DNA of 50,119 nt from IMG/VR virus record IMGVR_UViG_3300021389_000038, positions 1-50,119 of that record; one strand, written 5' to 3'. Position 1 is the stretch's first letter. The number at the start of each line of letters is the position of its first letter. This DNA comes from a virus. Shown in pieces: positions 33,457 to 39,851 of the stretch. The translations under genes and the position numbers were made by a program. The notes below the pieces were generated by a model, which was given only the letters and a program-made list of their open reading frames with translations, did no database searches and was not told where the DNA came from.

Positions 33457-33552
33457 TTTGCCAACCACTCATTATTTTATTCTACAAGGCCTAACTACAG
33501 TAGTATATATTATATATAACTAACTACTGGTACTGTTTGTATGAACTGTGGT

Positions 33553-33882
33553 TCACTTTTTTGATGTAAATTCTACTGATACAAACGGTAATAGCAACAA
33601 CCAAGAGATTTCATCAATCTTGTGATGAGGATCTACACCAAATGCAAATCCAAATATTGGTACTATTTCTATAGATGCTTTAGGTAACATTCTTACCTTG
33701 GACATAAAGACTAAATACACAACAGAGTTAGCTACTATTGCTATGCCTACTAACAGTAAAGTTATAAGTATAACTGCGGATGTCTCATACATGGTTAGTA
33801 TCATGTATGCTCCTACTATAAATAATATAGGTAGTACTACTACGAATAATAATTTTAATAATGACCTGAATAAATGTTTCAT
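33553..33882 (-). CDS. Membrane protein, two to three helices
   Basis: 109 aa. Helices at about residues 9-28 ('LLFVVVLPILFIVGAYMIL'), 35-57 ('AVILITLLLVGIAIVANSVVYLV') and possibly 90-103. Basic N-terminus (MKHLFRSLLK). Next to a lipoprotein gene, so this pair may modify the host envelope. Family unknown. Confidence 0.65.
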   Translation of the reverse strand: MKHLFRSLLKLLFVVVLPILFIVGAYMILTMYETSAVILITLLLVGIAIVANSVVYLVFMSKVRMLPKASIEIVPIFGFAFGVDPHHKIDEISWLLLLPFVSVEFTSKK

Positions 33883-33917
33883 AATTTCTAATTGTTTATT
33901 GATTAATTAATTTGTTT

Positions 33918-34349
33918 TTATAATGGTACGATTGAATCACCGTTGATTATTAGATCTGATAAGTCTAACTGATTATACTCATAGTCTCCATTCCAATATG
34001 AGACATCATATATGTTCATATAGTAATCCGATGTAGTATATATAAAGTAATCCGGATTTGTATTTGATGTGTCCATAGCCCACTCTAACCAATCACTTTG
34101 TGCATCAGTTGGTGGGTTTGTTGCTAACCATGCTAGCATATATACTGGCATATCAAAGCTATCCCATGCATAATACTTATAATTTATGATTGTAGTATTA
34201 TTAACACTATCCCATACATATGATTCCACACCCATAGCATACACTGTGAGTGTATCAACAGGCGGTTGTTGTACCTCTACTATTTCAAGAGGCTCTTTTT
34301 CACAGCTCATTATAGATACTAAGAGAAAGAATATTGATATATATTTCAT
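33918..34349 (-). CDS. Phage-encoded lipoprotein
   Basis: 143 aa. Signal peptide MKYISIFFLLVSIMSC with lipobox ending at Cys16; mature protein begins C-E-K-E-P-L-E. In Bacteroidota, charged residues right after the Cys can act as a surface-export signal. The rest is very aromatic (Tyr/Trp) and acidic, with no membrane helix. Phage lipoproteins often block superinfection by binding a receptor or change the envelope; this function is inferred. It precedes the membrane protein gene by 35 bp. Confidence 0.72.
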   Translation of the reverse strand: MKYISIFFLLVSIMSCEKEPLEIVEVQQPPVDTLTVYAMGVESYVWDSVNNTTIINYKYYAWDSFDMPVYMLAWLATNPPTDAQSDWLEWAMDTSNTNPDYFIYTTSDYYMNIYDVSYWNGDYEYNQLDLSDLIINGDSIVPL

Positions 34350-34353
34350 AAGA

Positions 34354-34545
34354 TTAATTATTATGGAGATTACAATATGATATATATTCTCTCTCCTGGT
34401 TATGTTTGATTACTTTTAATGTGTGTTCTGCTTCTTGCTTAGTTTTATGATAACGTGACTGTCTATCATAAGGCATACCATTCTCTGTACGACCTATGTA
34501 ATATCCAGCTGCTGATCTTAAAACCTTTACTGATGAAATTTTCAT
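34354..34545 (-). CDS. Small basic protein, unknown
   Basis: 63 aa, basic, beta-rich start ('KVLRSAAGYYIGR') and a helical end. Immediately upstream of the lipoprotein (4 bp). The leader contains a nested hairpin at 34586-34631. No family recognised. Confidence 0.55.
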   Translation of the reverse strand: MKISSVKVLRSAAGYYIGRTENGMPYDRQSRYHKTKQEAEHTLKVIKHNQEREYISYCNLHNN

Positions 34546-34585
34546 AATTGTTTATTTGATTTAGACATTTGATTAATAAGATTCC

Positions 34586-34631
34586 GGGTACTATGTCTAT
34601 TATCCTATAGAGGAAGAGACAAACATTACCC
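34586..34631 (-). promoter_or_regulatory. Nested leader hairpin of the lipoprotein unit
   Basis: Leftward GGGTA/TACCC and TGTCT/AGACA pair around CCT-CTAT-AGG, giving a ~46-nt stem-loop 40 bp before the 34545 start. The interior has CTCTTCCTC, a distant echo of the repeated element. The rest of 34632-34778 holds a small inverted repeat ACTCTT/AAGAGT near 34660 and a direct repeat CTATCATA, but no gene. Confidence 0.42.
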
Positions 34632-34778
34632 ATGTAGTATTGTTGAGTGTAATAGTTACTCTTGTAAGAGTGTTAGCTATATTAATATATTAATGTGCTA
34701 TGATAGTTATGATAGTGGTAAAAGGTGGTATTTTGTGGGTATATGACCTCACATTTATAATGCTATACACATTTAAAT

Positions 34779-34821
34779 AAAAAAAACAACTACAAACCTG
34801 GCTTTTACACCAGATCTGTAG
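34779..34821 (-). terminator. Strong terminator after the 34845 gene
   Basis: CTACAGATCTGG / CCAGGTTTGTAG, 12 bp with two G-U pairs, 8-nt loop, then UUG and a run of eight U. The unit from the element at 35228 to here is a single-gene transcript. Confidence 0.85.
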
Positions 34822-34844
34822 AGTTTCTACCTTTTACTGCAGGT

Positions 34845-35183
34845 TTACACTGCTTCTATCCAAAACATACCTGATTCTTCTCCTGTTGTTAGGTTTAACA
34901 CAGGATTATCAGATAGCTTGAAGCCTTTCATCTCATCACCTCTATTAAGTTTAGCACTTAACTGTTTGATGACTGGATGATCAGAACGCATTACTTGTCC
35001 AGTCTCTGGATCTATTAGGCTTAATACGCCAAATGTGATGTTGTTCTGTGTTCTTGTTGCTACATTAACGCCTGCTAATGTAGTAGCTTTTTGTATCAAT
35101 GGTACATCTGATGCAATAATAGTTGCACTTCCTGTTGACTCATTGATATTGAGCTTTCTAAAATAAACTGAATTTGTTTCCAT
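34845..35183 (-). CDS. Unknown protein, paralogue of 35765
   Basis: 112 aa. It shares about two thirds of its residues with the product of 35765 over the full length: 'YFRKLNINESTGSATII', 'FGVLSLIDPET', 'VMRSDHP', 'NLTTGEES'. It has a likely beta-rich fold, no Cys, no membrane segment. It has its own element and terminator, which suggests high and separately controlled expression. No known family. Confidence 0.72.
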   Translation of the reverse strand: METNSVYFRKLNINESTGSATIIASDVPLIQKATTLAGVNVATRTQNNITFGVLSLIDPETGQVMRSDHPVIKQLSAKLNRGDEMKGFKLSDNPVLNLTTGEESGMFWIEAV

Positions 35184-35227
35184 AATTTTAATTATAATTA
35201 ATGATTAATAAATATTTGCATAAGAAA

Positions 35228-35241
35228 GGAAGGGAGCAGTG
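35228..35241 (-). promoter_or_regulatory. Copy of repeated element CACTGCTCCCTTCC-N6-ATG
   Basis: Leftward CACTGCTCCCTTCC, 6 nt, ATG (a 7-residue frame). It is 44 bp before the start of the 34845 gene and ~50 bp after the U-tract of the ncRNA candidate. Confidence 0.62.
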
Positions 35242-35289
35242 AAAGTTATATGGATGGTATAAGATTGTATGACCAGTAGCAGTTAAAAT

Positions 35290-35385
35290 AAAAAAAGTAC
35301 TGGTGCATCCGTAGAACCTCCTCTGGTAGGTGTATTAAGCAGTAGCCTCCGCAGGCCTTGCTTCCCCAGGATGCATTCCCAGTAC
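35290..35385 (-). ncRNA. Candidate structured ncRNA (three-way junction) with terminator
   Basis: The leftward strand forms an outer helix GTACTGG-GAA-TGCATCC / GGATGCA-CCAGTAC (14 bp with a 3-nt bulge). It encloses two hairpins: AAGCA/TGCTT with GCCT-GCGG-AGGC inside, and ACCT/AGGT. It ends directly with seven U, then AUUUU. An element copy lies 8 bp before the 5' side. A 34-residue frame (MYWECILGKQG...) overlaps it, but the paired structure, high G+C and U-tract favour RNA. No known class recognised. Confidence 0.55.
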
Positions 35386-35393
35386 ATATTATG

Positions 35394-35407
35394 GGAAGGG
35401 AGCAGTT
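35394..35407 (-). promoter_or_regulatory. Copy of repeated element AACTGCTCCCTTCC-N6-ATG
   Basis: Leftward AACTGCTCCCTTCC, 6 nt, ATG; lies between the terminator of the 35447 gene and the 5' end of the ncRNA candidate. This copy is the best evidence that the element starts transcription, since both sides are bounded by terminators. Confidence 0.65.
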
Positions 35408-35410
35408 GTT

Positions 35411-35438
35411 AAAAAAAAGATGTGCTTTTACACACACC
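35411..35438 (-). terminator. Terminator after the 35447 gene
   Basis: GGTGTG / CACATC stem (6 bp with one G-U), loop of 8 nt, then eight U. Sequence is similar to the terminator of 35765, suggesting duplication of a gene-terminator unit. Confidence 0.8.
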
Positions 35439-35446
35439 TTTATTTA

Positions 35447-35686
35447 CTACCATTCATCCATCATATCCATCTCACTAAACTCTGCATCAATCATATCTTC
35501 TTGGAATCTACGGTCAATGCCTGTTAGTTTAGGCTTTGCAAACTTAAGTTGCTCTGCCATAGAACCAGCCTCTTTCATTTGCTGCTCTTGTTCATAATCT
35601 TTAAGAACTTTTTCCTTTAGTAACTCAAAGTTTTCTCTAGTAAATGGAAGATTCTTAAGTAGGTGCTTCAATTCAATTCTGTTCAT
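35447..35686 (-). CDS. Small helical acidic protein, unknown
   Basis: 79 aa, highly helical with Glu/Lys/Met-rich repeats and an acidic end (DAEFSEMDMMDEW). No known family. It is preceded by the 35765 terminator and followed by its own; no element copy lies between, so it may depend on readthrough. Confidence 0.62.
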   Translation of the reverse strand: MNRIELKHLLKNLPFTRENFELLKEKVLKDYEQEQQMKEAGSMAEQLKFAKPKLTGIDRRFQEDMIDAEFSEMDMMDEW

Positions 35687-35720
35687 AATCTCTTAGTACG
35701 ATGCTCTCCAGCTTTTAGTT

Positions 35721-35754
35721 AAAAAAAAAAGAGGTGTGCTGTTACACACACCCC
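35721..35754 (-). terminator. Strong terminator after the 35765 gene
   Basis: GGGGTGTG / CACACCTC (8 bp with one G-U), 8-nt loop, then ten U. Nearly the same sequence as the terminator at 35411-35438. Confidence 0.85.
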
Positions 35755-35764
35755 TGTACTTCAT

Positions 35765-36094
35765 CTAGGCTTGTTCAACCCAGAAGAGGTTCTCATTCTC
35801 CTCACCAGTCTGTAGGTTGACAACCTTTTGGTCAGACAGTTGGAAGTTAGGTAGCTCATCACCTACATTCAACTTAGCTCCAAGCTGTTTGATTGTAGGG
35901 TGGTCACTACGCATCACCTGATTAGTTTCAGGGTCTATTAGTGAAAGAACACCAAAGGAGATGTTTCCTTGAGTTCTTGTTCCCACAGACAAACCAGCAA
36001 GTGTAGTTTGTTTCTGTGACATTGGAGCAGAGCTCACGATGATTGTTGCTGAGCCAGTAGACTCATTGATGTTTAGTTTTCTAAAGTAAACCAT
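35765..36094 (-). CDS. Unknown protein, paralogue of 34845, host-like codon use
   Basis: 109 aa. Close paralogue of 34845 ('YFRKLNINESTGSATII', 'SFGVLSLIDPET', 'VMRSDHPTIKQLGAKLN', 'GDEL'). Its codons use C/G at third positions far more often than the paralogue and other genes (for example GAG, AAC, CTC, GTC), consistent with selection for high expression or separate origin. Leader has an element copy at 36163-36176. Function unknown. Confidence 0.74.
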   Translation of the reverse strand: MVYFRKLNINESTGSATIIVSSAPMSQKQTTLAGLSVGTRTQGNISFGVLSLIDPETNQVMRSDHPTIKQLGAKLNVGDELPNFQLSDQKVVNLQTGEENENLFWVEQA

Positions 36095-36136
36095 TTGTAA
36101 AAGTATTAAGTTAATTAATTAAGTGTGGATAATTAC

Positions 36137-36295
36137 GGGGGGTGACCCAACCACAAACACTAGGCGGGGAGCAGTTTTATATAGGGTCTCACCTATGCCA
36201 AATACATAATTTTGCCAGGACCGGTGGGGGGATATAAAATTTTTTTAATCAGGTGGGGGCTATGTTCTGAGTCAAAAGTTTTTATAGGTTGGGGG
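36137..36295 (+). repeat. G-tract direct repeats in the divergent control region
   Basis: Between the leftward 36094 and rightward 36345 genes there are five G-runs of 4-6 on the + strand. Three carry the repeat GGT(G/T)GGGG(G) at 36223, 36252 and 36287. The rest is A/T-rich (ATATAAAATTTTTTTAAT). Such iterated sites in the only large divergent region may bind a regulator or form G-quadruplexes. No gene is seen in 36095-36344. A weak -7-like TATATTGT is at 36303. Confidence 0.55.
36163..36176 (-). promoter_or_regulatory. Copy of repeated element AACTGCTCCCCGCC-N6-TTG
   Basis: Leftward AACTGCTCCCCGCC, 6 nt, TTG. The start of 35765 lies 69 bp downstream. The variant has CGCC for TTCC and TTG for ATG but keeps the spacing. 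Confidence 0.55.
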
Positions 36296-36344
36296 AATTT
36301 AGTATATTGTTCTTATAGACGCAGTGTAACTTAAATAATAGAAT

Positions 36345-36665
36345 ATGGGACAATGGGATGACAATAATGGAGAAGATCACGGGCTGAGTGAAATAGAACA
36401 AATGCAATTAGATGCAATACTACTTGAGACAGCATATGAGAACTCTTTTCTAGTATTAACTAATCAGATAACATTTGAAGAGTTAATGATTAAGAAGTTT
36501 AAGAAGGGTCATGAGGCCGTACTGGCGTTTGATCCTGACAATGGTCCTGAACTAACCGAATTTGAAAATATGTTAGCGTACTATATAGAAATTGAAGAGT
36601 ATGAAAGGTGTGCTAAAATTAGAGACATAATGAATAGGGCGTATCCAGAATGTATAAATAATTAG
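36345..36665 (+). CDS. Acidic protein, unknown; first gene of the rightward block
   Basis: 106 aa, very acidic and helical, with 'DPDNGPELTEFENMLAYYIEIEEYERCAKIRDIM', a UVR-like helical pair (E-Y-E-x-C/A-A-x-x-R-D) as in UvrB/C C-terminal motifs or McsA. Partner unknown. Likely early in the rightward transcript, starting in the G-tract region. Confidence 0.62.
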   Translation: MGQWDDNNGEDHGLSEIEQMQLDAILLETAYENSFLVLTNQITFEELMIKKFKKGHEAVLAFDPDNGPELTEFENMLAYYIEIEEYERCAKIRDIMNRAYPECINN

Positions 36666-36667
36666 TT

Positions 36668-36865
36668 ATGGCAGTAAAGAAAAAAAAGAAAAGCACAGTA
36701 AATAGTTCTGGAAACTATACTAAACCGGGAATGCGTAAAAGGTTATTTAATTCCATCAAGGCTGGAGGTAAAGGAGGAGCACCAGGACAGTGGTCAGCAC
36801 GTAAAGCTCAAATGCTTGCAAAAAGGTATAAAGCAAACGGAGGCGGATATAAAAGTAAAAAGTAA
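36668..36865 (+). CDS. Small very basic protein
   Basis: 65 aa with 'KKKKKS' near the N-terminus, 'NYTKPGMRKRLFNSIKAGGKGG' and 'WSARKAQMLAKRYKANGGGY' (split here). This pattern is frequent in environmental phage genomes. A DNA-binding or virion-internal role is inferred from charge. 2 bp after the upstream stop; its stop overlaps the next ATG (TAATG). Confidence 0.65.
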   Translation: MAVKKKKKSTVNSSGNYTKPGMRKRLFNSIKAGGKGGAPGQWSARKAQMLAKRYKANGGGYKSKK

Positions 36866-37053
36866 TGGGTAAAAAGTTAATTATAGTATTACTATGTTGT
36901 GGTTTATTATCTACTTGTGCAACAGTCAAACCAGCAAATGATAAATGTTGCAAGGAAAAAACAGAAGTTGTAAGTGGAGAGAATGATCCTTTAATGAAAT
37001 TATTGGTATCTGCATTAGTTATTTACTCAATAAACATTTTATTTGCAAGATAA
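36865..37053 (+). CDS. Small lipoprotein with C-terminal membrane helix
   Basis: 62 aa. N-terminal MGKKLIIVLLCCGLLSTC with lipobox LSTC (Cys18), a short periplasmic stretch with CC at about 28-29, and a C-terminal hydrophobic helix (about 43-61). Lipidated N-terminus plus C-terminal helix is the topology of unimolecular spanins, though this protein is far shorter than T1 gp11. The spanin idea is a hypothesis. Start and stop overlap neighbours (TAATG). Confidence 0.55.
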   Translation: MGKKLIIVLLCCGLLSTCATVKPANDKCCKEKTEVVSGENDPLMKLLVSALVIYSINILFAR

Positions 37054-37295
37054 TGGCAAAAACAAAACAACAAAAAAGTCTTACTAGATGGACTAAGCAA
37101 AAATGGACAACTGCTTCAGGTAAAAAGAGTTCTGAAACAGGTGAGGTATATGCACCAAAGAAAACTATTGATAAGTTAAAGAGCACTAAAAAGGGTAAGG
37201 CTAAGCTAGCTGCAGCAAATAAAAAGAAGCGTGCTGCAACTAAAAAAGGTAAACAACACGCATCTCACGGATTGCATAAAGGAAAGAAAAGATAA
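37053..37295 (+). CDS. Very basic small protein (DUF6321-like)
   Basis: 80 aa, more than a third Lys/Arg. 'LTRWTKQKWTTASGKKSSETGE' and 'YAPKKTIDKL' resemble small DUF6321-type proteins of phages and giant viruses. Likely binds nucleic acid; histone-like action is inference. Adjacent to a second basic protein. Confidence 0.62.
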   Translation: MAKTKQQKSLTRWTKQKWTTASGKKSSETGEVYAPKKTIDKLKSTKKGKAKLAAANKKKRAATKKGKQHASHGLHKGKKR

Positions 37296-37585
37296 TGGCA
37301 GCAAAGAAAGATAGTAGACTAACAAAAGCAGGGGTATCAGGTTATAATAAACCTAAACGTACTCCGTCACACCCAAAGAAGTCTCACGTAGTGGTAGCTA
37401 AGGTGGGAGATAAAGTAAAGACAATTAGATTTGGTCAACAGGGTGTAAAGACAGCAGGTAAGCCTAAAGCCGGTGAGTCAGCAAAGCAAAAGGCTAGACG
37501 TAAGAGCTTTAAAGCTAGACATGGTAAAAATATAGCTAAAGGTAAAATGAGTGCAGCATATTGGGCAGACAAAGTAAAATGGTAG
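37295..37585 (+). CDS. Very basic small protein with virion-like sequence
   Basis: 96 aa. 'LTKAGVSGYNKPKRTPSHP', 'GDKVKTIRFGQQG' and 'RRKSFKARHGKNIAKGKMSAAYWADKVKW' (cited in pieces) is a pattern seen in phycodnaviruses and marine phages. It is strongly basic with a conserved Trp at the end. A DNA-compacting or virion-internal role is plausible. Confidence 0.65.
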   Translation: MAAKKDSRLTKAGVSGYNKPKRTPSHPKKSHVVVAKVGDKVKTIRFGQQGVKTAGKPKAGESAKQKARRKSFKARHGKNIAKGKMSAAYWADKVKW

Positions 37586-37588
37586 ATT

Positions 37589-37843
37589 ATGACAGAAGCA
37601 GATTTAATAGAATTAGGTTTTACTAAACAAGTACAGGATCCATGCTGTGATCCTCAAATATATACGTTCTATAAACTGGTAGGTAATAGTTCCCCTTTTA
37701 TTACACCAGCCAGTGACACTATTACTGATGATAATTGGCCAGTAGAAAACTATGCCGTCAATTTTAAAACATATATCAAATCGGATGTAGTAGAAATGAT
37801 TACTTTACTAGAAAATAATCCGTTATTTCCTCCAACGGAATAA
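37589..37843 (+). CDS. Unknown small acidic protein
   Basis: 84 aa with 'DPCCDP' and many aromatic residues. No known family. It closes the first rightward unit; the 78-bp gap following includes a -7 box. Confidence 0.6.
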   Translation: MTEADLIELGFTKQVQDPCCDPQIYTFYKLVGNSSPFITPASDTITDDNWPVENYAVNFKTYIKSDVVEMITLLENNPLFPPTE

Positions 37844-37857
37844 AAAAAAGCCATTAA

Positions 37858-37890
37858 ACTTTTTTAAGTTAAACTATTTATGTATGTTTG
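37858..37890 (+). promoter_or_regulatory. Bacteroidota-type promoter for the late module
   Basis: TATGTTTG (37883-37890) is an exact TANNTTTG, with a TTTTTT run about 20 bp upstream as a -33 candidate. The next gene starts 32 bp downstream. It probably drives transcription into the packaging module. Confidence 0.45.
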
Positions 37891-37921
37891 CATATATGTT
37901 TAATTTTTAAAACCAAATAAA

Positions 37922-38215
37922 ATGGCAGACGTAAAAAATTTAGATCCTAACAAGGATCCTCAGCTAAGTAAAGAAGAACTTACTAAGCGTAGAGAAGAAA
38001 TCACACAGTTTTATAAAGATAATATTCCACATCTTACTGTTCAAGCAGAATATGAGGATTTATTAGCTACTATTGACAAAGCAAGAGCTGAAAGACTGCA
38101 AGCTCAAATGTTTATGGCACAAACCGCAGCACAACAAGATAATGCAGGAGAGGCTAGTGAAGATGAGAAAGCTTTTAAAGAAGCTATGGAAAAAGCGGCA
38201 GCAGGTGCAGAGTAA
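37922..38215 (+). CDS. Small helical acidic protein, unknown
   Basis: 97 aa. Helical with an Ala/Glu/Gln-rich second half, likely a coiled coil. Known family not recognised. It begins the late unit with the amidase 2 bp downstream. Confidence 0.62.
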   Translation: MADVKNLDPNKDPQLSKEELTKRREEITQFYKDNIPHLTVQAEYEDLLATIDKARAERLQAQMFMAQTAAQQDNAGEASEDEKAFKEAMEKAAAGAE

Positions 38216-38217
38216 TT

Positions 38218-39141
38218 ATGAAGATGCTAAAAAAAGGTGATAGAGGCCAAGAAGTAAAGACATTACAACAAAATCTTTTAATTAAACCTGACGGAATATT
38301 TGGAAGACAAACAGAAAAACATGTTATAAGGTTTCAACTTATGCATAATTTATCTGCTGATGGTATAGTAGGTGCAGAGACATGGACTCTTTTATTACAG
38401 TTACCAAGTGCGTTAACCATAGCAATAGATGAAGATACTGATACACAAGGTCAAATGTTTGAGACACCTTATGATCAAATTATACATAAGCATTATTTAC
38501 CTAAAGGGGAATATGTAGAAGGACCCGTTAGTAATCATTATATCTTTTTACATCATACTGCAGGTAATGCTAATCCCTATAGATGCATTGATCACTGGGG
38601 AAGAGATAGCAGGGGACGCATTGCAACTGAATTTGTATTAGGAGGTATCAATCACAGGAATGGTAATGATGAATATAATGGTGTCATGGTACAAGCATTT
38701 CCTACAGGAGCACAAGGATTTCATTTAGGTAAGACTGGATCAGGATATATGAACAGGCATTCAGTAGGAATTGAAATATGTAACATGGGATACTTAGATA
38801 GTAAAACAATGAAAACATATGTAGGTTCAGTATGTCAGGAAGAACAAGTATGTGAGCTACCTGAACATTTTAAGAATAAACTACACTGGCATAACTACAC
38901 AGAAGAACAAATTAAAGCCACAGAAAAGTGGATCAAGTGGGTAGGTGAAAGAGATGGTGTAGATATAAGATTAGGTTTAAAACAATATATCAAGAAATAT
39001 GGTCCATCTAAAGGTTTTGATTTTCAAGAGGATGCATATTATGGAAAGGTAAGAGGTTTATTAACTCACGGTAATGTGAGAACAGGTAAGTCAGATATAT
39101 ATCCACATCCAGATATGGTTGATATGATAATGAGTTTATAA
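38218..39141 (+). CDS. Endolysin: N-acetylmuramoyl-L-alanine amidase with PG-binding domain
   Basis: 307 aa. Residues 3-62 are a PG_binding_1 domain ('GDRGQEVKTLQQNL', 'DGIFGRQTE', 'DGIVGAETW'). From ~108 it is an Amidase_2/PGRP domain: 'FLHHTAGN' (zinc His), 'GIEICNMG' (~178) and 'LTHGNVR...YPHPDM' (~281-298) with the second His and third ligand side. It cuts the bond between MurNAc and L-Ala of peptidoglycan. No signal peptide, so it needs the holin (201-668). Confidence 0.85.
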   Translation: MKMLKKGDRGQEVKTLQQNLLIKPDGIFGRQTEKHVIRFQLMHNLSADGIVGAETWTLLLQLPSALTIAIDEDTDTQGQMFETPYDQIIHKHYLPKGEYVEGPVSNHYIFLHHTAGNANPYRCIDHWGRDSRGRIATEFVLGGINHRNGNDEYNGVMVQAFPTGAQGFHLGKTGSGYMNRHSVGIEICNMGYLDSKTMKTYVGSVCQEEQVCELPEHFKNKLHWHNYTEEQIKATEKWIKWVGERDGVDIRLGLKQYIKKYGPSKGFDFQEDAYYGKVRGLLTHGNVRTGKSDIYPHPDMVDMIMSL

Positions 39142-39142
39142 A

Positions 39143-39523
39143 ATGGCAATAGTAAAAAAAGTAGATTTAAAATTAAAAGTTAATATTGATGAATCAATAA
39201 AGTATCAGATACTTACTTATTGTTTCTTTAATGATATATTAGTAACTAATTCTGATTTAAAGTTTTTATGTGAACTATCTAAAACTCCAAGTATTGAATT
39301 AACTAAGTTTTGTTTAACATTAGTTAATATGAATATTTTTAAGAGTCCTCAGTCTGCTAGAAATGCAATAACAAAGGCAGAAAGAAAAGGTTTGCTTAGT
39401 AAAAAAGGGAATAATAAAAAAACAATTACCATTAAACCAGCTATTAATATTCAGACAGAAGGATTAGTATTACTTGATTATAAAATTTTAGGCAATGCAT
39501 CCCAAGTCACACAAGGAGTTTAG
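39143..39523 (+). CDS. Probable helix-turn-helix protein, unknown
   Basis: 126 aa. Basic with helical segments; 'SPQSARNAITKAERKGLLSKKG' reads as a winged helix. It precedes the HU/IHF-like gene with 29 bp overlap, an arrangement also seen in crAss-like phages. Function unknown. Confidence 0.6.
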   Translation: MAIVKKVDLKLKVNIDESIKYQILTYCFFNDILVTNSDLKFLCELSKTPSIELTKFCLTLVNMNIFKSPQSARNAITKAERKGLLSKKGNNKKTITIKPAINIQTEGLVLLDYKILGNASQVTQGV

Positions 39524-39851
39524 AAAGAATATAGCTGAGGAAGTTGAAGTACATCCTCAAGTAGTAGAAGATTTTATAACTTTTTATTATGCAAAGTTAA
39601 GAAGAAAACTTTCTGATTTAAGTTTCCCAAGAGTTTATGTAGAGGGATTAGGAACATTTGAGTTAAGAAAATCTAAGTTAAACAAGGCAATAAAAAAGAA
39701 TAAAAGTCTATTAGGTAATATTGCTAAAAGAACTTACAATGGTTATGCAAAAAGTGAGGATATAAAAACCAATATTGAGCAGATGGAAAGTGCAATGAAA
39801 CAAATGCATGATGATATGCTAAAAAAAGAAAATTTTAAAAAAAATGGCTAA
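39495..39851 (+). CDS. HU/IHF-like DNA-binding protein
   Basis: 118 aa. 'VVEDFITFYYAKLRRKLSDL' and 'PRVYVEGLGTFELRKSKLNKA' (~45-65) correspond to the HU dimer helix and the GlGxF beta-sheet start. The usual DNA-grip arm (proline tip) is replaced by a short Lys/Asn-rich link. It bends or packs DNA and is a marker of crAss-like phages. C-terminal ~35 residues are a Met/Lys-rich coil. Confidence 0.75.
   Translation: MHPKSHKEFRKNIAEEVEVHPQVVEDFITFYYAKLRRKLSDLSFPRVYVEGLGTFELRKSKLNKAIKKNKSLLGNIAKRTYNGYAKSEDIKTNIEQMESAMKQMHDDMLKKENFKKNG

Noticed and set aside
35285-35390. 34-residue frame beginning at the ATG after the element at 35394
   Set aside because: It coincides with the folded RNA and runs through its U-tract before stopping; no protein family and other element copies give only 2-7 codons. 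Kept only as an alternative in the ncRNA entry.
35246-35437. 63-residue leftward frame with Cys-rich sequence
   Set aside because: It runs through a terminator, an element copy, the ncRNA candidate and its U-tract, has unusual composition, and no coupling. The RNA explanation is simpler.
37844-37870. Terminator after 37843
   Set aside because: A bulged TTAA.CTTA/TAAGTTAA repeat exists but it is AU-only and lacks a following U-run; too weak.
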